A stretch of 64,000 nt of DNA from Acidiphilium iwatense (GCF_021556475.1 NZ_JAKGBZ010000009.1:1-64000); one strand, 5' to 3'. Positions 1-11,410 are shown, counted from the stretch's first letter. Made by a program: numbers and translations. The notes: generated by a model from the sequence alone, not told the origin.

Positions 1-20
1 CGTCTATTCGACCGGCGGCC

Positions 21-2608
<2,588 letters not shown>

Positions 2609-2619
2609 GATGTCTCCTT

Positions 2620-2723
2620 TTCTGTGCAGATTCTGTGCAGATGGGGCGCGTAACCCCTTGATCTTCGATACCTGTGTAGGCCCTGTGCAGACGTTTTTAA
2701 AGTGAAAAAACGTTAAAAATCAA
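2620..2723 (-). promoter_or_regulatory. Integrase promoter with repeated CTGTGCAGA sites
   Basis: On the minus strand TTGATT (2718-2723), a 16-base spacer and TTTAAA (2696-2701) form a plausible sigma-70 promoter in an AT-rich patch unlike the surrounding DNA. Between it and the start codon lie three direct copies of CTGTGCAGA (2622-2630, 2633-2641, 2683-2691) and one degenerate copy (2672-2680). These could be arm-type integrase sites or operators; this role is inferred. Confidence 0.45.
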
Positions 2724-2945
2724 TATCTTATTTTAGTATAGTCATCACGTAGACGTATTGATAGCTGGGCATTAAAAAATATCCTGTCGGGCGATTGGGC
2801 TGGCCGGACGTATAGGAACACCGCCGCGCCGGAGCAACCGAGCGGGAATCCTCGCATCCATGCTTGGATCGGGGAATCGTCCTGGCTGGTTGGAAGCGAA
2901 CCATGGACGACGGCAAGCCCGCCGGGGCAAAAACGCCATCCGCGA

Positions 2946-3086
2946 ATGCGGCAGGAACCGGAGGCGCGGGCGCGTCAGGCCGAAATCGGCCGCGCCCTCG
3001 AAGCGATCAGGGCGTTGCGCCGCCGCGCCGGAACCATGACGACCGACGAACCGCTCGCCGCCAAACACGAGGGACGTTCAGGCTGA
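2946..3086 (+). pseudogene. Possible relic of a type II antitoxin
   Basis: A 46-codon open frame encodes a short helical peptide with the segment EIGRALEAIRALRRRAG and a tail TMTTDEPLAAKHEGR. The tail loosely resembles the C-terminus of Phd/VapB-type antitoxins (pattern T-x-D/E-E-x-x-A-x-x-E-G-R). No toxin frame follows; the downstream DNA runs into a dispersed short repeat. There is no clear ribosome binding site. It is most simply a decayed fragment next to the integrase. Identification is weak. Confidence 0.25.
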
Positions 3087-3156
3087 TTTCGATCAGCTCC
3101 GATCCGTCTCGCGCGAGCACGGCTCTGGCCGATGGCATCTTGGCCTGCCCCGAAGC

Positions 3157-3195
3157 CGTCATCGCGCGGAGCAAAGCGACAAAGCGATCCATCCA
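3157..3195. repeat. Short dispersed repeat (CGTCATTGCGAA family), degenerate copy
   Basis: GTCATCGCGCGGAGCAAAGC followed by a GCGATCCATC end. This is a diverged copy of the short repeat seen also near 7193, 17756, 21044, 27444, 28625 and 44344. Translations across it give the familiar peptide SKATKR, which is a sign of repeat DNA and not of a real gene. Confidence 0.5.
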
Positions 3196-3235
3196 TGAAC
3201 TCCATGGCATGAACTCCATAGATGGCTATCGTTGG

Positions 3236-3307
3236 CTAAATCACCCCGAGCAGCCACAGAATCAGCAGAATGATGATGATCGTGCCTAAACCGCCACCCC
3301 AATACAT
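3236..3307 (-). CDS. Tiny hydrophobic membrane peptide (23 aa)
   Basis: A 23-residue peptide, MYWGGGLGT followed by IIIILLILWLLGVI, is a single membrane-spanning stretch. The start codon at 3307 is preceded by GGAGAG with a spacing of about six bases, which supports translation despite the size. Gly-rich start plus poly-Ile/Leu core resembles the short DUF3309-like peptides common in alphaproteobacteria, whose function is unknown. It stands alone between the integrase and a metabolic operon. Family assignment is from memory of the pattern; the gene call rests on the ribosome binding site and the clean membrane segment. Confidence 0.6.
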   Translation of the reverse strand: MYWGGGLGTIIIILLILWLLGVI

Positions 3308-3731
3308 TGGGTCTCTCCAAATTGTGGGATCACGGATATGGGAGCGGCGCACGGCATAAGCAGGACCGGGTTCATTGAAACCGCGTCACCGGCCGGTAAC
3401 ACCCCGCAACCGGCCGCACACTCACATCACATTCACGTGATAGATCTCGAAACAAAGACATAATAGCTGCCATTTACTTCGGCACCGCACAACGGCTTTG
3501 CGCAATTTTATTTCGCGTCGACCCGCTCGCCGCCATCACCATAACACCATGCGCGGCTCTGTCCTGAAGCATTGGAAAATCCAGCCCGGATCGATCCAAT
3601 CTCCGGCCAGATTGTTGATTTTACTCGCAAATCCTCATCCATCGGCACATACTTGAGTCCAACGGAACACGCCGCCGGGCGTTGGAACAGGACGAACGCG
3701 CCGGGGCTCCGGCGCAGGGGAACGTAACTGA
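3308..3731. other. Intergenic DNA without a supported gene
   Basis: About 420 bases upstream of the indolepyruvate oxidoreductase gene. It is less GC-rich than the genes. I see short palindromes ACCGGCCGGT and TCACGTGA (near 3390 and 3435) but no convincing promoter or RNA. Frames running through it on either strand look like compositional noise. Confidence 0.5.
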
Positions 3732-6700
3732 ATGAAGACCGCCGAACTCGCTCGCGACGCGCGCTATACCGCAACCGGGGGGCGCATGATCCTCACCGGC
3801 ACCCAGGCGCTGATCCGCCTGCTGCTCACCCAGCGCCGGCGCGACCGCAATTCCGGCTTCAACACCGCCGGCTTTCTCTCGGGCTATCGCGGCTCGCCGC
3901 TCGGCGGGCTCGACATCCAGGCGTTCGCCGCCGCCAAAGCTCTCGAAGCCGAAAATATCGTCTTCAAACCCGGCCTCAACGAAGACCTCGCGATGACCGC
4001 CATCTGGGGCAGCCAGATGACCCCGCTGTTCCCCGGCGCGAAAAACGACGGCGTCTTCGCCATGTGGTACGGCAAGGGCCCCGGCGTCGATCGCTCGGGC
4101 GACGCGATGAAACACGCCAACTACGCCGGCACCACGCGCCTTGGAGGCGTTCTCGTCGTCACCGGCGACGATCATGCGGCGAAATCCTCCTCCATCGCCA
4201 ACCAGAGCGAGCAGGCGCTGATCGCCGCCGGGGTTCCGGTGTTCGCCCCCAGCTCGATCGCCGACATTCTCGAACTCGGCCTTTACGGCTGGGCCGCCTC
4301 GCGCCATTCCGGCCTCTATATCGGCTTCAAGACGGTCGAGGAGATCATCGACTGCACCGCCTCGATCGCCACCGACCCCGAAGCCCTGTCCATCGTCATG
4401 CCGGATATCGATTCATCCCTCGTCGCCATGCGGCTGCACGAAAAAATCCTCGACCAGGAAGCCCGCGTGCTGCGCGTCCGTTATCCGGCCCTGCTCGATT
4501 TCGTGCGCGCCAATCCGATCAACAGGATCATCGACGCCGCACCCGGTGCGCGGATCGGCATCGTCACCGCCGGCAAATCCTTCCTCGATGTCGAACAGGC
4601 GCGCGCCGACCTCGCGCTGGACGGCGCGCGCCTGCTCAAGCTCGGCATGACCTGGCCGCTCGAGCCCGAGATCATCCGCGACTTCGCGAACGGTCTCGAT
4701 GAAATCGTCGTCGTCGAGGAAAAGCAGCCAATCGTCGAAAACCAGATCAAATCCATCCTCTACGGTACCGCCAACGCGCCGCGCGTTCTCGGCAAAACCG
4801 ATGAGGCCGGCGCCACCCTGCTGAAACCGGAATCCGACCTCTCGGCCGCCGAAGTCACCCTGGCGCTCGGCGACCGCGTCGAGCGGATCATGCCGAGCGA
4901 AGCGCGAAGCAAGCTCCTCGCCAATCTGCGCGCCAACATTGCCGGCGCGAACACGCTCGATTTCGGCGCCCACCGCGTGCCGCATTTCTGCTCCGGCTGC
5001 CCGCACAGCACGTCCACCAAAGTGCCGGACGGCTCGCGCGCCATGGCCGGCATCGGCTGCCACTACATGGTCACCTGGATGGACCGCTCGACCGACGTGT
5101 TTTCCCACATGGGGGCCGAGGGTGTGGCCTGGATCGGCCAGTCGCCGTTCACCGAGGAAACCCATGTCTTCGCCAATCTCGGTGACGGCACCTACCACCA
5201 TTCCGGCATCCTCGCGATCCGCGCCGCCGTCGCCGCCGGCGTCAACATCACCTACCGCATCCTGTTCAACGACGCCGTGGCAATGACCGGCGGCCAGCAT
5301 ATCGACGGCCCGCTCACGGTGCCGCAGATCACCCGCCAGCTCGCCGCCGAGGGCGTCGTCCGCATCGACATCGTCACCGACGAGCCGGAAAAATATCACG
5401 GCGTGACCGATCTCGCGCCGGGGGTGACGATCCATCACCGCCGCGACCTCGACGCGGTGCAGCGCAGTGTGCGCGAAACCCCAGGCGTCACCGCGCTGGT
5501 CTACGACCAGACCTGTGCGACCGAAAAACGCCGCCGCCGCAAACGCGGCACCATGGCCGACCCGGCGAAGCGCGCCTTCATCAACCAGCGCGTCTGCGAA
5601 GGCTGCGGCGATTGCTCGAAAACCTCGAACTGCGTCTCCGTCGTGCCGGTCGAAACCGAATTCGGCCGCAAGCGCTCGATCGACCAGTCCTCCTGCAACA
5701 AGGATTTCTCCTGCGTCGAGGGCTTCTGCCCCAGCTTCGTCACCGTCCATGGCGGCGGCCTGAAAAAACCCGAGGCCACGCTGCACGCCGCCCCCGCCAA
5801 CCTGCCTGAACCCACACTCCCCGCGCTCGACCGCCCGTGGAACGTCGTCATCGCCGGCATCGGCGGCACCGGCGTCGTCACCATCGGCGCGCTGCTCGGC
5901 ATGGCCGCGCATCTCGACGGCGTGGCCGTCTCGGTGCTCGACGTTCTCGGCCTCGCCCAGAAGGGCGGCGCGGTGGTCTCGCATGTCCGCTTCGGCGGCG
6001 CCGCCGGCACCGGCCAGGCGCTGCGGGTTCCGCAAGGCCGCGCCGATCTCCTGCTCGGCTGCGACGCGCTGGTCTCCGGCGAGCACGAAACCCTCGACTG
6101 CCTGGGCGAGGCCACAACCAGCGTGGTCAATCTGCACGAAACCATCACCGGCGAATTCACCCGCGACCCCGATTTCTCGCTGCCGATGCGCCGCCTGCGC
6201 CAGACCATCGCCAAACGGGTCGGCGAGCCCAACCTCGCCAGCATCGACGCCACCGGCCTCGCCACCGCGCTGATGGGCGACGCGATCGCAACCAATCTGT
6301 TCGTTCTTGGCTATGCCTGGCAACTCGGCAAAGTGCCGGTCGCCCGCCAATCCATCGAGGAGGGCATTCGCCTCAACAATCAGGCGGTCGCGCTCAACCT
6401 CGCCGCCTTCGCCTGGGGCCGCGCCGCCGCGATCGATACCGATCAGGTCATCGCCAAACTCCCCGCCCGCGCCAACACGCGGAAACCGGAAACCCCCGAT
6501 CTTGACACCATGATCGCCAAATTCCGCGACGAACTGGTGGCCTATCAGAACGCCGCCTATGCCGGGCGCTACATGACCCTGCTCGCCGAGGTCCGCGCCG
6601 CCGAACAGAAACTTCGCACCGGCTCGGCCGCACTCACCGAAGCCGCCGCCCGCAATTTCTACAAGCTGATGGCCTATAAGGACGAATACGAGGTCGCCAG

Positions 6701-7181
6701 GCTCTATTCGGCACCCGAATTCCGCGACGGCCTCGCCGCCCAGTTCGCCGGCGACACCAAACTGCGTCTGCACCTCGCCCCGCCGCTGCTCGCCAAGCGC
6801 GATGCCCGCACCGGCCATCTGCAAAAGCGCGAATTCGGCCCCTGGATTCTCACCGCCTTCCGCGCGCTTGAAAAATTCAAGTTCCTGCGCGGCACCGCCC
6901 TCGATCCGTTCGGCTATACCGAGGAACGCCGCACCGAACGCGCGCTGATCGCCCGCTACGAGGCGTCGATCCGCGCCGCCCTCGCCGGTCTCGACGCAAC
7001 CAACCTCGCCAAAGCCGTCGAACTCGCCGGCCTGCCCGCCCAGATCCGCGGCTTCGGCCATGTGAAGGAGGCCAATCTGCGCGCGGTGGCACCGCTCTGG
7101 CAGGCGCTCGACGATCTCTTCGCCGCGCCGCCCACCCAGGCGACCTCCGACCCTGACCATTTCGGAATCGCAGCGGAATAG
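3732..7181 (+). CDS. Indolepyruvate ferredoxin oxidoreductase, fused form
   Basis: A 1149-residue cytoplasmic enzyme that oxidatively decarboxylates aryl pyruvates such as indolepyruvate to the acyl-CoA, passing electrons to ferredoxin. Alpha, beta and gamma parts are fused. Residues about 20-230 are the N-terminal 2-oxoacid oxidoreductase domain (GFLSGYRGSPLGG). The TPP-binding part has CSGCPH near 418 and GDGTYHHSG near 485. Near 621 is a Cys cluster CEGCGDCSKTSNC, with further Cys to FCPSF, likely an iron-sulfur site. The gamma domain starts near 705 (GIGGTGVVTIGALLG), followed by the long C-terminal region usual in this fused form. AGGGGA lies upstream of the chosen ATG; an internal ATG at 3786 is possible. 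The acyl-CoA synthetase gene follows on the same strand. Confidence 0.93.
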   Translation: MKTAELARDARYTATGGRMILTGTQALIRLLLTQRRRDRNSGFNTAGFLSGYRGSPLGGLDIQAFAAAKALEAENIVFKPGLNEDLAMTAIWGSQMTPLFPGAKNDGVFAMWYGKGPGVDRSGDAMKHANYAGTTRLGGVLVVTGDDHAAKSSSIANQSEQALIAAGVPVFAPSSIADILELGLYGWAASRHSGLYIGFKTVEEIIDCTASIATDPEALSIVMPDIDSSLVAMRLHEKILDQEARVLRVRYPALLDFVRANPINRIIDAAPGARIGIVTAGKSFLDVEQARADLALDGARLLKLGMTWPLEPEIIRDFANGLDEIVVVEEKQPIVENQIKSILYGTANAPRVLGKTDEAGATLLKPESDLSAAEVTLALGDRVERIMPSEARSKLLANLRANIAGANTLDFGAHRVPHFCSGCPHSTSTKVPDGSRAMAGIGCHYMVTWMDRSTDVFSHMGAEGVAWIGQSPFTEETHVFANLGDGTYHHSGILAIRAAVAAGVNITYRILFNDAVAMTGGQHIDGPLTVPQITRQLAAEGVVRIDIVTDEPEKYHGVTDLAPGVTIHHRRDLDAVQRSVRETPGVTALVYDQTCATEKRRRRKRGTMADPAKRAFINQRVCEGCGDCSKTSNCVSVVPVETEFGRKRSIDQSSCNKDFSCVEGFCPSFVTVHGGGLKKPEATLHAAPANLPEPTLPALDRPWNVVIAGIGGTGVVTIGALLGMAAHLDGVAVSVLDVLGLAQKGGAVVSHVRFGGAAGTGQALRVPQGRADLLLGCDALVSGEHETLDCLGEATTSVVNLHETITGEFTRDPDFSLPMRRLRQTIAKRVGEPNLASIDATGLATALMGDAIATNLFVLGYAWQLGKVPVARQSIEEGIRLNNQAVALNLAAFAWGRAAAIDTDQVIAKLPARANTRKPETPDLDTMIAKFRDELVAYQNAAYAGRYMTLLAEVRAAEQKLRTGSAALTEAAARNFYKLMAYKDEYEVARLYSAPEFRDGLAAQFAGDTKLRLHLAPPLLAKRDARTGHLQKREFGPWILTAFRALEKFKFLRGTALDPFGYTEERRTERALIARYEASIRAALAGLDATNLAKAVELAGLPAQIRGFGHVKEANLRAVAPLWQALDDLFAAPPTQATSDPDHFGIAAE

Positions 7182-7192
7182 GAGCGAATCCC

Positions 7193-7230
7193 CGTCATCG
7201 CGAACCGCGAAGCGGTGAAGCGATCCATCT
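7193..7230. repeat. Short dispersed repeat (CGTCATTGCGAA family)
   Basis: CGTCATCGCGAACCGCGAAG and an AGCGATCCATC end, between the oxidoreductase stop and the acyl-CoA synthetase start. It belongs to the same short family as the copies listed elsewhere. Confidence 0.55.
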
Positions 7231-7317
7231 CCGGGCGCCTTGTCGCCATCGGAGCCCGGAAACGCCACTTCCCCCTCGCAAAACCCTGGACTACCCTCCC
7301 CAAAAAGGGAGCGACAC

Positions 7318-8970
7318 ATGCCAGCGAGCTACGTCCAGGGCCTCAGCACTACCCCGCGCCTCGGCCTGACCATCGGCGCCGCCCTCGACCGCGCCGCGCG
7401 CGACCACGCCGGTCGCGACGCCCTGATCGTCCGCGCCCAGAACCTCCGCCTCACCTACGCCGAACTCAAAACCCGCGTCGATGCCTGCGCGGCCGGCCTG
7501 ATCGCGCTCGGCCTCGAACCCGGCGACCGCATCGGCATCTTCTCGCCCAACAACGCCGAATGGGCGATATTGCAATTCGCCTCCGCCAAGGCCGGGCTGA
7601 TCCTGGTCACCATCAACCCCGCCTACCGCATCTCGGAACTCGAATTCGTCCTGAACGAAGTCCAGTGCAAGGCCCTGGTGCTCGCCCGGCGCTTCAAATC
7701 CAGCGACTACATCGCGATGCTCGATCAACTGACACCGGAACAACTCCCGCATCTCGAACTGCGCGTCGCGATCGGCAACGATCCCGCACCCGCCGGCATG
7801 ATCCGCTTCGCCGACATCGCCGAAGCGGCAACCCCCGACTCCCGCGCCCGGCTCGAAACCCTCAGCAGCACCCTGCAATTCGACGACCCGATCAACATCC
7901 AGTTCACCTCCGGCACCACCGGCGCGCCCAAGGGCGCGACGCTCTCGCACAACAACATCCTCAACAACGGCTATTTCGTCGGCGAGGCCTGCAAACTTCG
8001 CGTCGGCGACCGCATCGGCATCCCGGTGCCGCTGTATCACTGCTTCGGCATGGTGATGGGCAATCTCGCCGCGATCACCCATGGCGCCGCCATGATCTAT
8101 CCCGCCGAGGGCTTCGACCCGCGCGCGACCCTCGAAGCCGTCGCCGCGGAGCGCTGCACCCATCTCTACGGTGTGCCCACCATGTTCATCGCCGAACTCG
8201 ACCACCCCGATTTCGCATCCTTCGACCTCTCATCGCTGCGCGGCGGCATCATGGCCGGCACCACCTGCCCGATCGAGGTGATGCGCAAGGTCATCGAGCG
8301 GATGCACATGAATCAACTGACCATCTGTTATGGCATGACCGAAACCTCGCCGGTCAGCTTCCAGTCCGCCACCGACGACACGCCCGAACGCCGGGTCGCC
8401 ACCGTGGGCCGCATCCATCCGCATCTCGAAGTCAAACTCATCGATACCGACGGTCGAATCGTCGAACGCGGCGAACGCGGCGAGATCTGCACGCGCGGCT
8501 ATTCGGTCATGCTCGGCTATTGGGGCCAGGAGGCGAAAACCCGCGAGGCGATCGACGAAGCCGGCTGGATGCACACCGGCGATCTCGGCGTGATCGACAA
8601 TGATGGCTATTGCACCATCGTCGGGCGCAGCAAGGACATCGTGATCCGCGGCGGCGAAAACATCTATCCGCGCGAGGTGGAAGAGTTCCTGTTCCGCCAT
8701 CCGAAAATCGCCTCCGCCTCGGTCTTCGCCGTCCCCGATGCGAAATACGGCGAAGTCCCCTGCGCCTGGATCAAGCCCGCCGCCGGCGAAACCCTCACCG
8801 AAGCCGAAATCCTGCTGTTCTGCGACGGCCAGATCGCCCACTACAAAATCCCCCGCTACATCAAAATCGTCGATGAGTTCCCGATGACGGTGACCGGCAA
8901 GATCCAGAAATTCATCATGCGCGACACCATGATCGCGGAATTGGGCTTGAACAAGGGAGAAGTCGGATGA
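7318..8970 (+). CDS. AMP-forming acyl-CoA synthetase
   Basis: A 550-residue ANL-superfamily ligase that activates a carboxylic acid through an acyl-adenylate and transfers it to CoA. The P-loop-like motif [11 protein letters not shown] is near residue 195, [11 protein letters not shown] near 337, the hinge and A8 region [14 protein letters not shown] near 443, and the catalytic Lys motif [10 protein letters not shown] near 521. It most resembles medium/long-chain fatty acyl or short aryl acyl-CoA ligases; the substrate cannot be read from sequence. The start at 7318 has AGGGAG upstream; an earlier in-frame ATG at 7240 lacks one and lies in repeat DNA. Placement behind an acyl-CoA-forming oxidoreductase suggests a shared aryl- or acyl-CoA pathway, an inference. 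Confidence 0.93.
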   Translation: MPASYVQGLSTTPRLGLTIGAALDRAARDHAGRDALIVRAQNLRLTYAELKTRVDACAAGLIALGLEPGDRIGIFSPNNAEWAILQFASAKAGLILVTINPAYRISELEFVLNEVQCKALVLARRFKSSDYIAMLDQLTPEQLPHLELRVAIGNDPAPAGMIRFADIAEAATPDSRARLETLSSTLQFDDPINIQFTSGTTGAPKGATLSHNNILNNGYFVGEACKLRVGDRIGIPVPLYHCFGMVMGNLAAITHGAAMIYPAEGFDPRATLEAVAAERCTHLYGVPTMFIAELDHPDFASFDLSSLRGGIMAGTTCPIEVMRKVIERMHMNQLTICYGMTETSPVSFQSATDDTPERRVATVGRIHPHLEVKLIDTDGRIVERGERGEICTRGYSVMLGYWGQEAKTREAIDEAGWMHTGDLGVIDNDGYCTIVGRSKDIVIRGGENIYPREVEEFLFRHPKIASASVFAVPDAKYGEVPCAWIKPAAGETLTEAEILLFCDGQIAHYKIPRYIKIVDEFPMTVTGKIQKFIMRDTMIAELGLNKGEVG

Positions 8971-9125
8971 GCGATCTGGCGACCGCGCTGGAAACCGAGG
9001 TCATGGCCGCGCGCAAATCGGGCGATATTCCGGCCCTTCTCGCGGTGGCGCGCGCCGGATTTCGCCGCCCTGCGCGCCTATATGCAGCTCAAGCGGAAAT
9101 CCCGCCCCTGCCCCCTCAGCAATGA
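8967..9125 (+). CDS. Short hypothetical ORF, perhaps frameshifted
   Basis: A 52-codon frame whose ATG overlaps the stop of the acyl-CoA synthetase gene as ATGA, which suggests translational coupling. The first 30 residues ([19 protein letters not shown] and on) look like a helical N-terminus. Around 9059 the reading changes character; if one G in GCCGGATTTC is skipped the frame continues as [16 protein letters not shown] one-base insertion may have broken a slightly longer gene. The end overlaps the convergent lipoprotein gene. No family recognised. Confidence 0.35.
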   Translation: MSDLATALETEVMAARKSGDIPALLAVARAGFRRPARLYAAQAEIPPLPPQQ

Positions 9126-9508
9126 TCGCCGCGCAGCGCGACCGATCGAACCACCCGATCCCTCACGGCGAAACCGATCCTGCACGTATCGTAATAGGTC
9201 CGGCCCGGAACGTTCGGAGTAATCCCGCCGAGAGACGGTCGCTGATCCACGAAAAGCGGCCCGCCGGTATATCCCGGCACATAGGTTCGCCAGATCCGGT
9301 CATAAATGAAATAGGTGGTGTCCCCGGCTTCGATCTTTTGCTTCGGCGGACCGAGACCGGCGATCAGGGCCGATTCCGGCCGTCCGACATAGGCAGACAT
9401 TTGTTTGGACAGATTCGGCCCAATCGCGCACCCCGCCAGCGCGAGAATCACCGGAAGCACCAGAACAGCCCGTTTATCGGCCCACGCCATAGCCGCCATA
9501 CGTTGCAT
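9116..9508 (-). CDS. Small outer-membrane-type lipoprotein
   Basis: The protein has a signal sequence ending in the lipobox LALAGC and then AIGPNLSKQMSAYVG, so it is a lipoprotein anchored after Cys modification. The body (PESALIAGLGPPKQKIEAG, then DTTYFIYDR) is like small periplasmic SmpA/OmlA-type lipoproteins that carry a G-x-P motif, but the match is only general. The start is uncertain: ATG 9508 is very close to a GGAG, ATG 9499 is better spaced. The longer frame to 9577 would spoil the signal peptide. It shares its strand with the GT32-like gene. Confidence 0.7.
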   Translation of the reverse strand: MQRMAAMAWADKRAVLVLPVILALAGCAIGPNLSKQMSAYVGRPESALIAGLGPPKQKIEAGDTTYFIYDRIWRTYVPGYTGGPLFVDQRPSLGGITPNVPGRTYYDTCRIGFAVRDRVVRSVALRGDHC

Positions 9509-9573
9509 CGCTCCGCGATTCAACGTCAAGCCATATTGATAGCCATATTGATCTGGCCCCGCCCGGCGGGCAG

Positions 9574-10266
9574 TCAAGCGCGGAACGCCGATTCCCGCTC
9601 CTGGCGCTGCGACCAGTGCAGCCCGCCTTCGTTATAGGAACCGCCGCGAATCTCGAACAGATGGTCCCATACCGATTGATGGTCGAGCATCCGGTACTTG
9701 CCGCGATCGGGCACCGCCCCGATCGCCTCCATCAGCACCGGAGACCCGGTGACGTAGAAGATCGAACCCGCCATCCGCCGGCGAACATTGCGGACGGCGC
9801 CGTCGAGTGCTGCGCTGATGCAGGGATGATACGGACGCGCGCCGATGAAGCTGTTGATCAGAAATCCGTTCGGCTCCTGCAGGTTGTCCTTCGGAAAATG
9901 CTCGGTGACGACGAGATCGTCGAAAATCAGCCGGTCCAGGAACGGCATCAGCGGATGCAGCTTGAGGTCGACCCAGAAGCCGCCATCCATTTCGAGCAGG
10001 AACAGGCGGGCGATATCGGCCTGCATCGCCGGAAACCGGCAGGCGGTGATGGCGGCGCACACATCGGCGCGATCCTGCAGGCGAGCCAGCCTCGCGACCT
10101 CGCCGAGCCGCCAGAGCTTGTAACCGAAATTCGGATGCAGCAGCCGCCACGCCAGGCAATTCGCCGCGACATCGGCCGGGAGTGCCGCCGGTTCCCGGTC
10201 GCCCAAATCCTTCCCGGCACGCGCATTCGGGTCGATCCAGAGCTGATGGATCGACGGTGGGATCAT
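9574..10266 (-). CDS. GT32-like glycosyltransferase
   Basis: A 230-residue protein with features of the GT32 (OCH1-like, DXD sugar-binding) family: IPPSIHQLWI at the N-terminus, W-rich KLWRLGEVARLARL, and RLFLLEMDGGFWVDLKLHP where other members have GG-x-Y-x-D-x-D. Here the metal-binding DxD reads D-L-K, so the second acid is missing, which may mean altered or lost activity. FLINSFIGARPYHP follows, as in active relatives. It would transfer a sugar in the cytoplasm to a capsule, LPS or lipid acceptor; none is encoded nearby. Confidence 0.7.
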   Translation of the reverse strand: MIPPSIHQLWIDPNARAGKDLGDREPAALPADVAANCLAWRLLHPNFGYKLWRLGEVARLARLQDRADVCAAITACRFPAMQADIARLFLLEMDGGFWVDLKLHPLMPFLDRLIFDDLVVTEHFPKDNLQEPNGFLINSFIGARPYHPCISAALDGAVRNVRRRMAGSIFYVTGSPVLMEAIGAVPDRGKYRMLDHQSVWDHLFEIRGGSYNEGGLHWSQRQERESAFRA

Positions 10267-10373
10267 CCAAAAAAATCCCAGAAATCGAGATTTTTCAATC
10301 TCATTTTCTGGAATTTAGATTTTACATCTATGTTTTCAACGTAAATGATTCAATTTTAATGCAACTCTAAATT

Positions 10374-10479
10374 TAGAGCGTGATCGGTTCAAGCCGATCA
10401 CGCTCTACTCATATTTTGGCGAGCAAATTGGCCGGTTTTGATCGAACCCTATGGTTCAATCAAAACCTACCTTGCTCTA
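10374..10479 (+). repeat. 106-bp double-hairpin element, copy 1 (subtype alpha)
   Basis: The element starts TAGAGC and ends GCTCTA. The first hairpin is AGAGCGTGATCGG / CCGATCACGCTCT with loop TTCAAG; the second half has GGTTTTGATCGAACC and GGTTCAATCAAAACC as inverted arms. It differs from the copy at 62851 by about three bases. It lies in an AT-rich gap between the GT32-like and Coq4 genes. Confidence 0.9.
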
Positions 10480-10496
10480 GAGATACGCGCTGCCGC

Positions 10497-11294
10497 TCAG
10501 TGCTGGGTGGTGACCAACTCCGACAGCGTGCTCACATCGCGCCCGGTGGCCGCGCGAATGCGGCGCATCAGCGCGTCGTAACGCGTCGGCGGCGCGATGC
10601 CGAGGCGGCGCCGCGCTTCGATCAGATCTTCGGTGAGCAAGGCTTCGAGATCCTCGCCGGGCAGCCAGGCGGCGGATTTGCCATGGCGATAGGCTTCGCG
10701 CACCGCCGCGATCGCACCCTCGCGCGGCAGCCCGGCGCGGCGCAGCATCTGCGTCGTGCGCAGCGCGCCGAGTGCCGCGATCACCGCGAAACTCCTGATC
10801 TTCTGCTGCGGATAGGAAAAGGCGAGAACGCACACCTCGCCGAGTTCGTCACGCCCATAGCCGGTAATGATGTGGCAAAGATCGTGCATGTCGCGCAGCC
10901 TGCGGGCGAACAGCTTGGCGCCGTCCTCGCGGTTGTTCAGACTATCCAGCGCGTCGCCGGAAATCGTTACCAGCCCTTCCGCGCTCAGCCCCTGCTCCTG
11001 CATGAAAGCGAGATATTCCCGCCCGACGCTGCCCTCCGGCAGGCGGGACAGTGCCGCATGATCGGACAAGGCGGTGAGCAGATGGCGCTGCTCGGCGATC
11101 GCCCGCGCCCCCACCGGGGAGGCGCGGAACCGCTGATAGGGTGCCACGCCGGATTTGCCGCGCAGCGCATCGGTCAGGCGGAACACCTGCCGCGTGTCCT
11201 GCGGATCGCGCAGCAGCCGGTACAGCGCGAGCGCCGCGTCGAACGGGCGGATTCGCGGCGATTTCGGTCTGACGGATGCGGTGATGTCGGACAT
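10497..11294 (-). CDS. Coq4-family ubiquinone biosynthesis protein
   Basis: A 265-residue Coq4-type protein. The family hallmark HDLCHIITGYGRDELGE (HDxxH plus a distal Glu, a metal site) is near residue 135. Coq4 organises the ubiquinone synthesis complex on the membrane and has been linked to C1 decarboxylation/hydroxylation of the quinone ring. The N-terminal IRPFDAALALYRLLRDPQDT is typical. The length fits bacterial members. The gene is monocistronic, divergent from the lipase-like gene. The exact catalytic role in bacteria is not settled; the family call is firm. Confidence 0.85.
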   Translation of the reverse strand: MSDITASVRPKSPRIRPFDAALALYRLLRDPQDTRQVFRLTDALRGKSGVAPYQRFRASPVGARAIAEQRHLLTALSDHAALSRLPEGSVGREYLAFMQEQGLSAEGLVTISGDALDSLNNREDGAKLFARRLRDMHDLCHIITGYGRDELGEVCVLAFSYPQQKIRSFAVIAALGALRTTQMLRRAGLPREGAIAAVREAYRHGKSAAWLPGEDLEALLTEDLIEARRRLGIAPPTRYDALMRRIRAATGRDVSTLSELVTTQH

Positions 11295-11323
11295 TGCCGG
11301 TCCCCTGATTTCCTGATTAATTG

Positions 11324-11349
11324 TTGACAGAAATGTTCGTTAAAGTCAA
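11324..11349. promoter_or_regulatory. Inverted repeat in divergent coq4 / hydrolase promoter region
   Basis: TTGAC and GTCAA arms flank 16 bases; the left arm TTGACA also serves as a -35-like hexamer for the rightward gene, though no good -10 lies at 17 bases. A candidate operator or promoter only. Confidence 0.25.
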
Positions 11350-11410
11350 TCTCAAAACCATGGGCGCGCGGCGCCGCCCCTGACGTCCAGGCACCAAAAA
11401 CGGAGAAACC

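Noticed and set aside
2864-3289. A 141-codon plus-strand frame near the integrase
   Set aside because: Its second half is a dispersed short repeat (SKATKR) and the first half has no recognisable domain or ribosome binding site.
4413-7319. A 968-codon open frame on the minus strand
   Set aside because: It is antisense to the indolepyruvate oxidoreductase gene, has no family motifs and a composition set by third-position GC.
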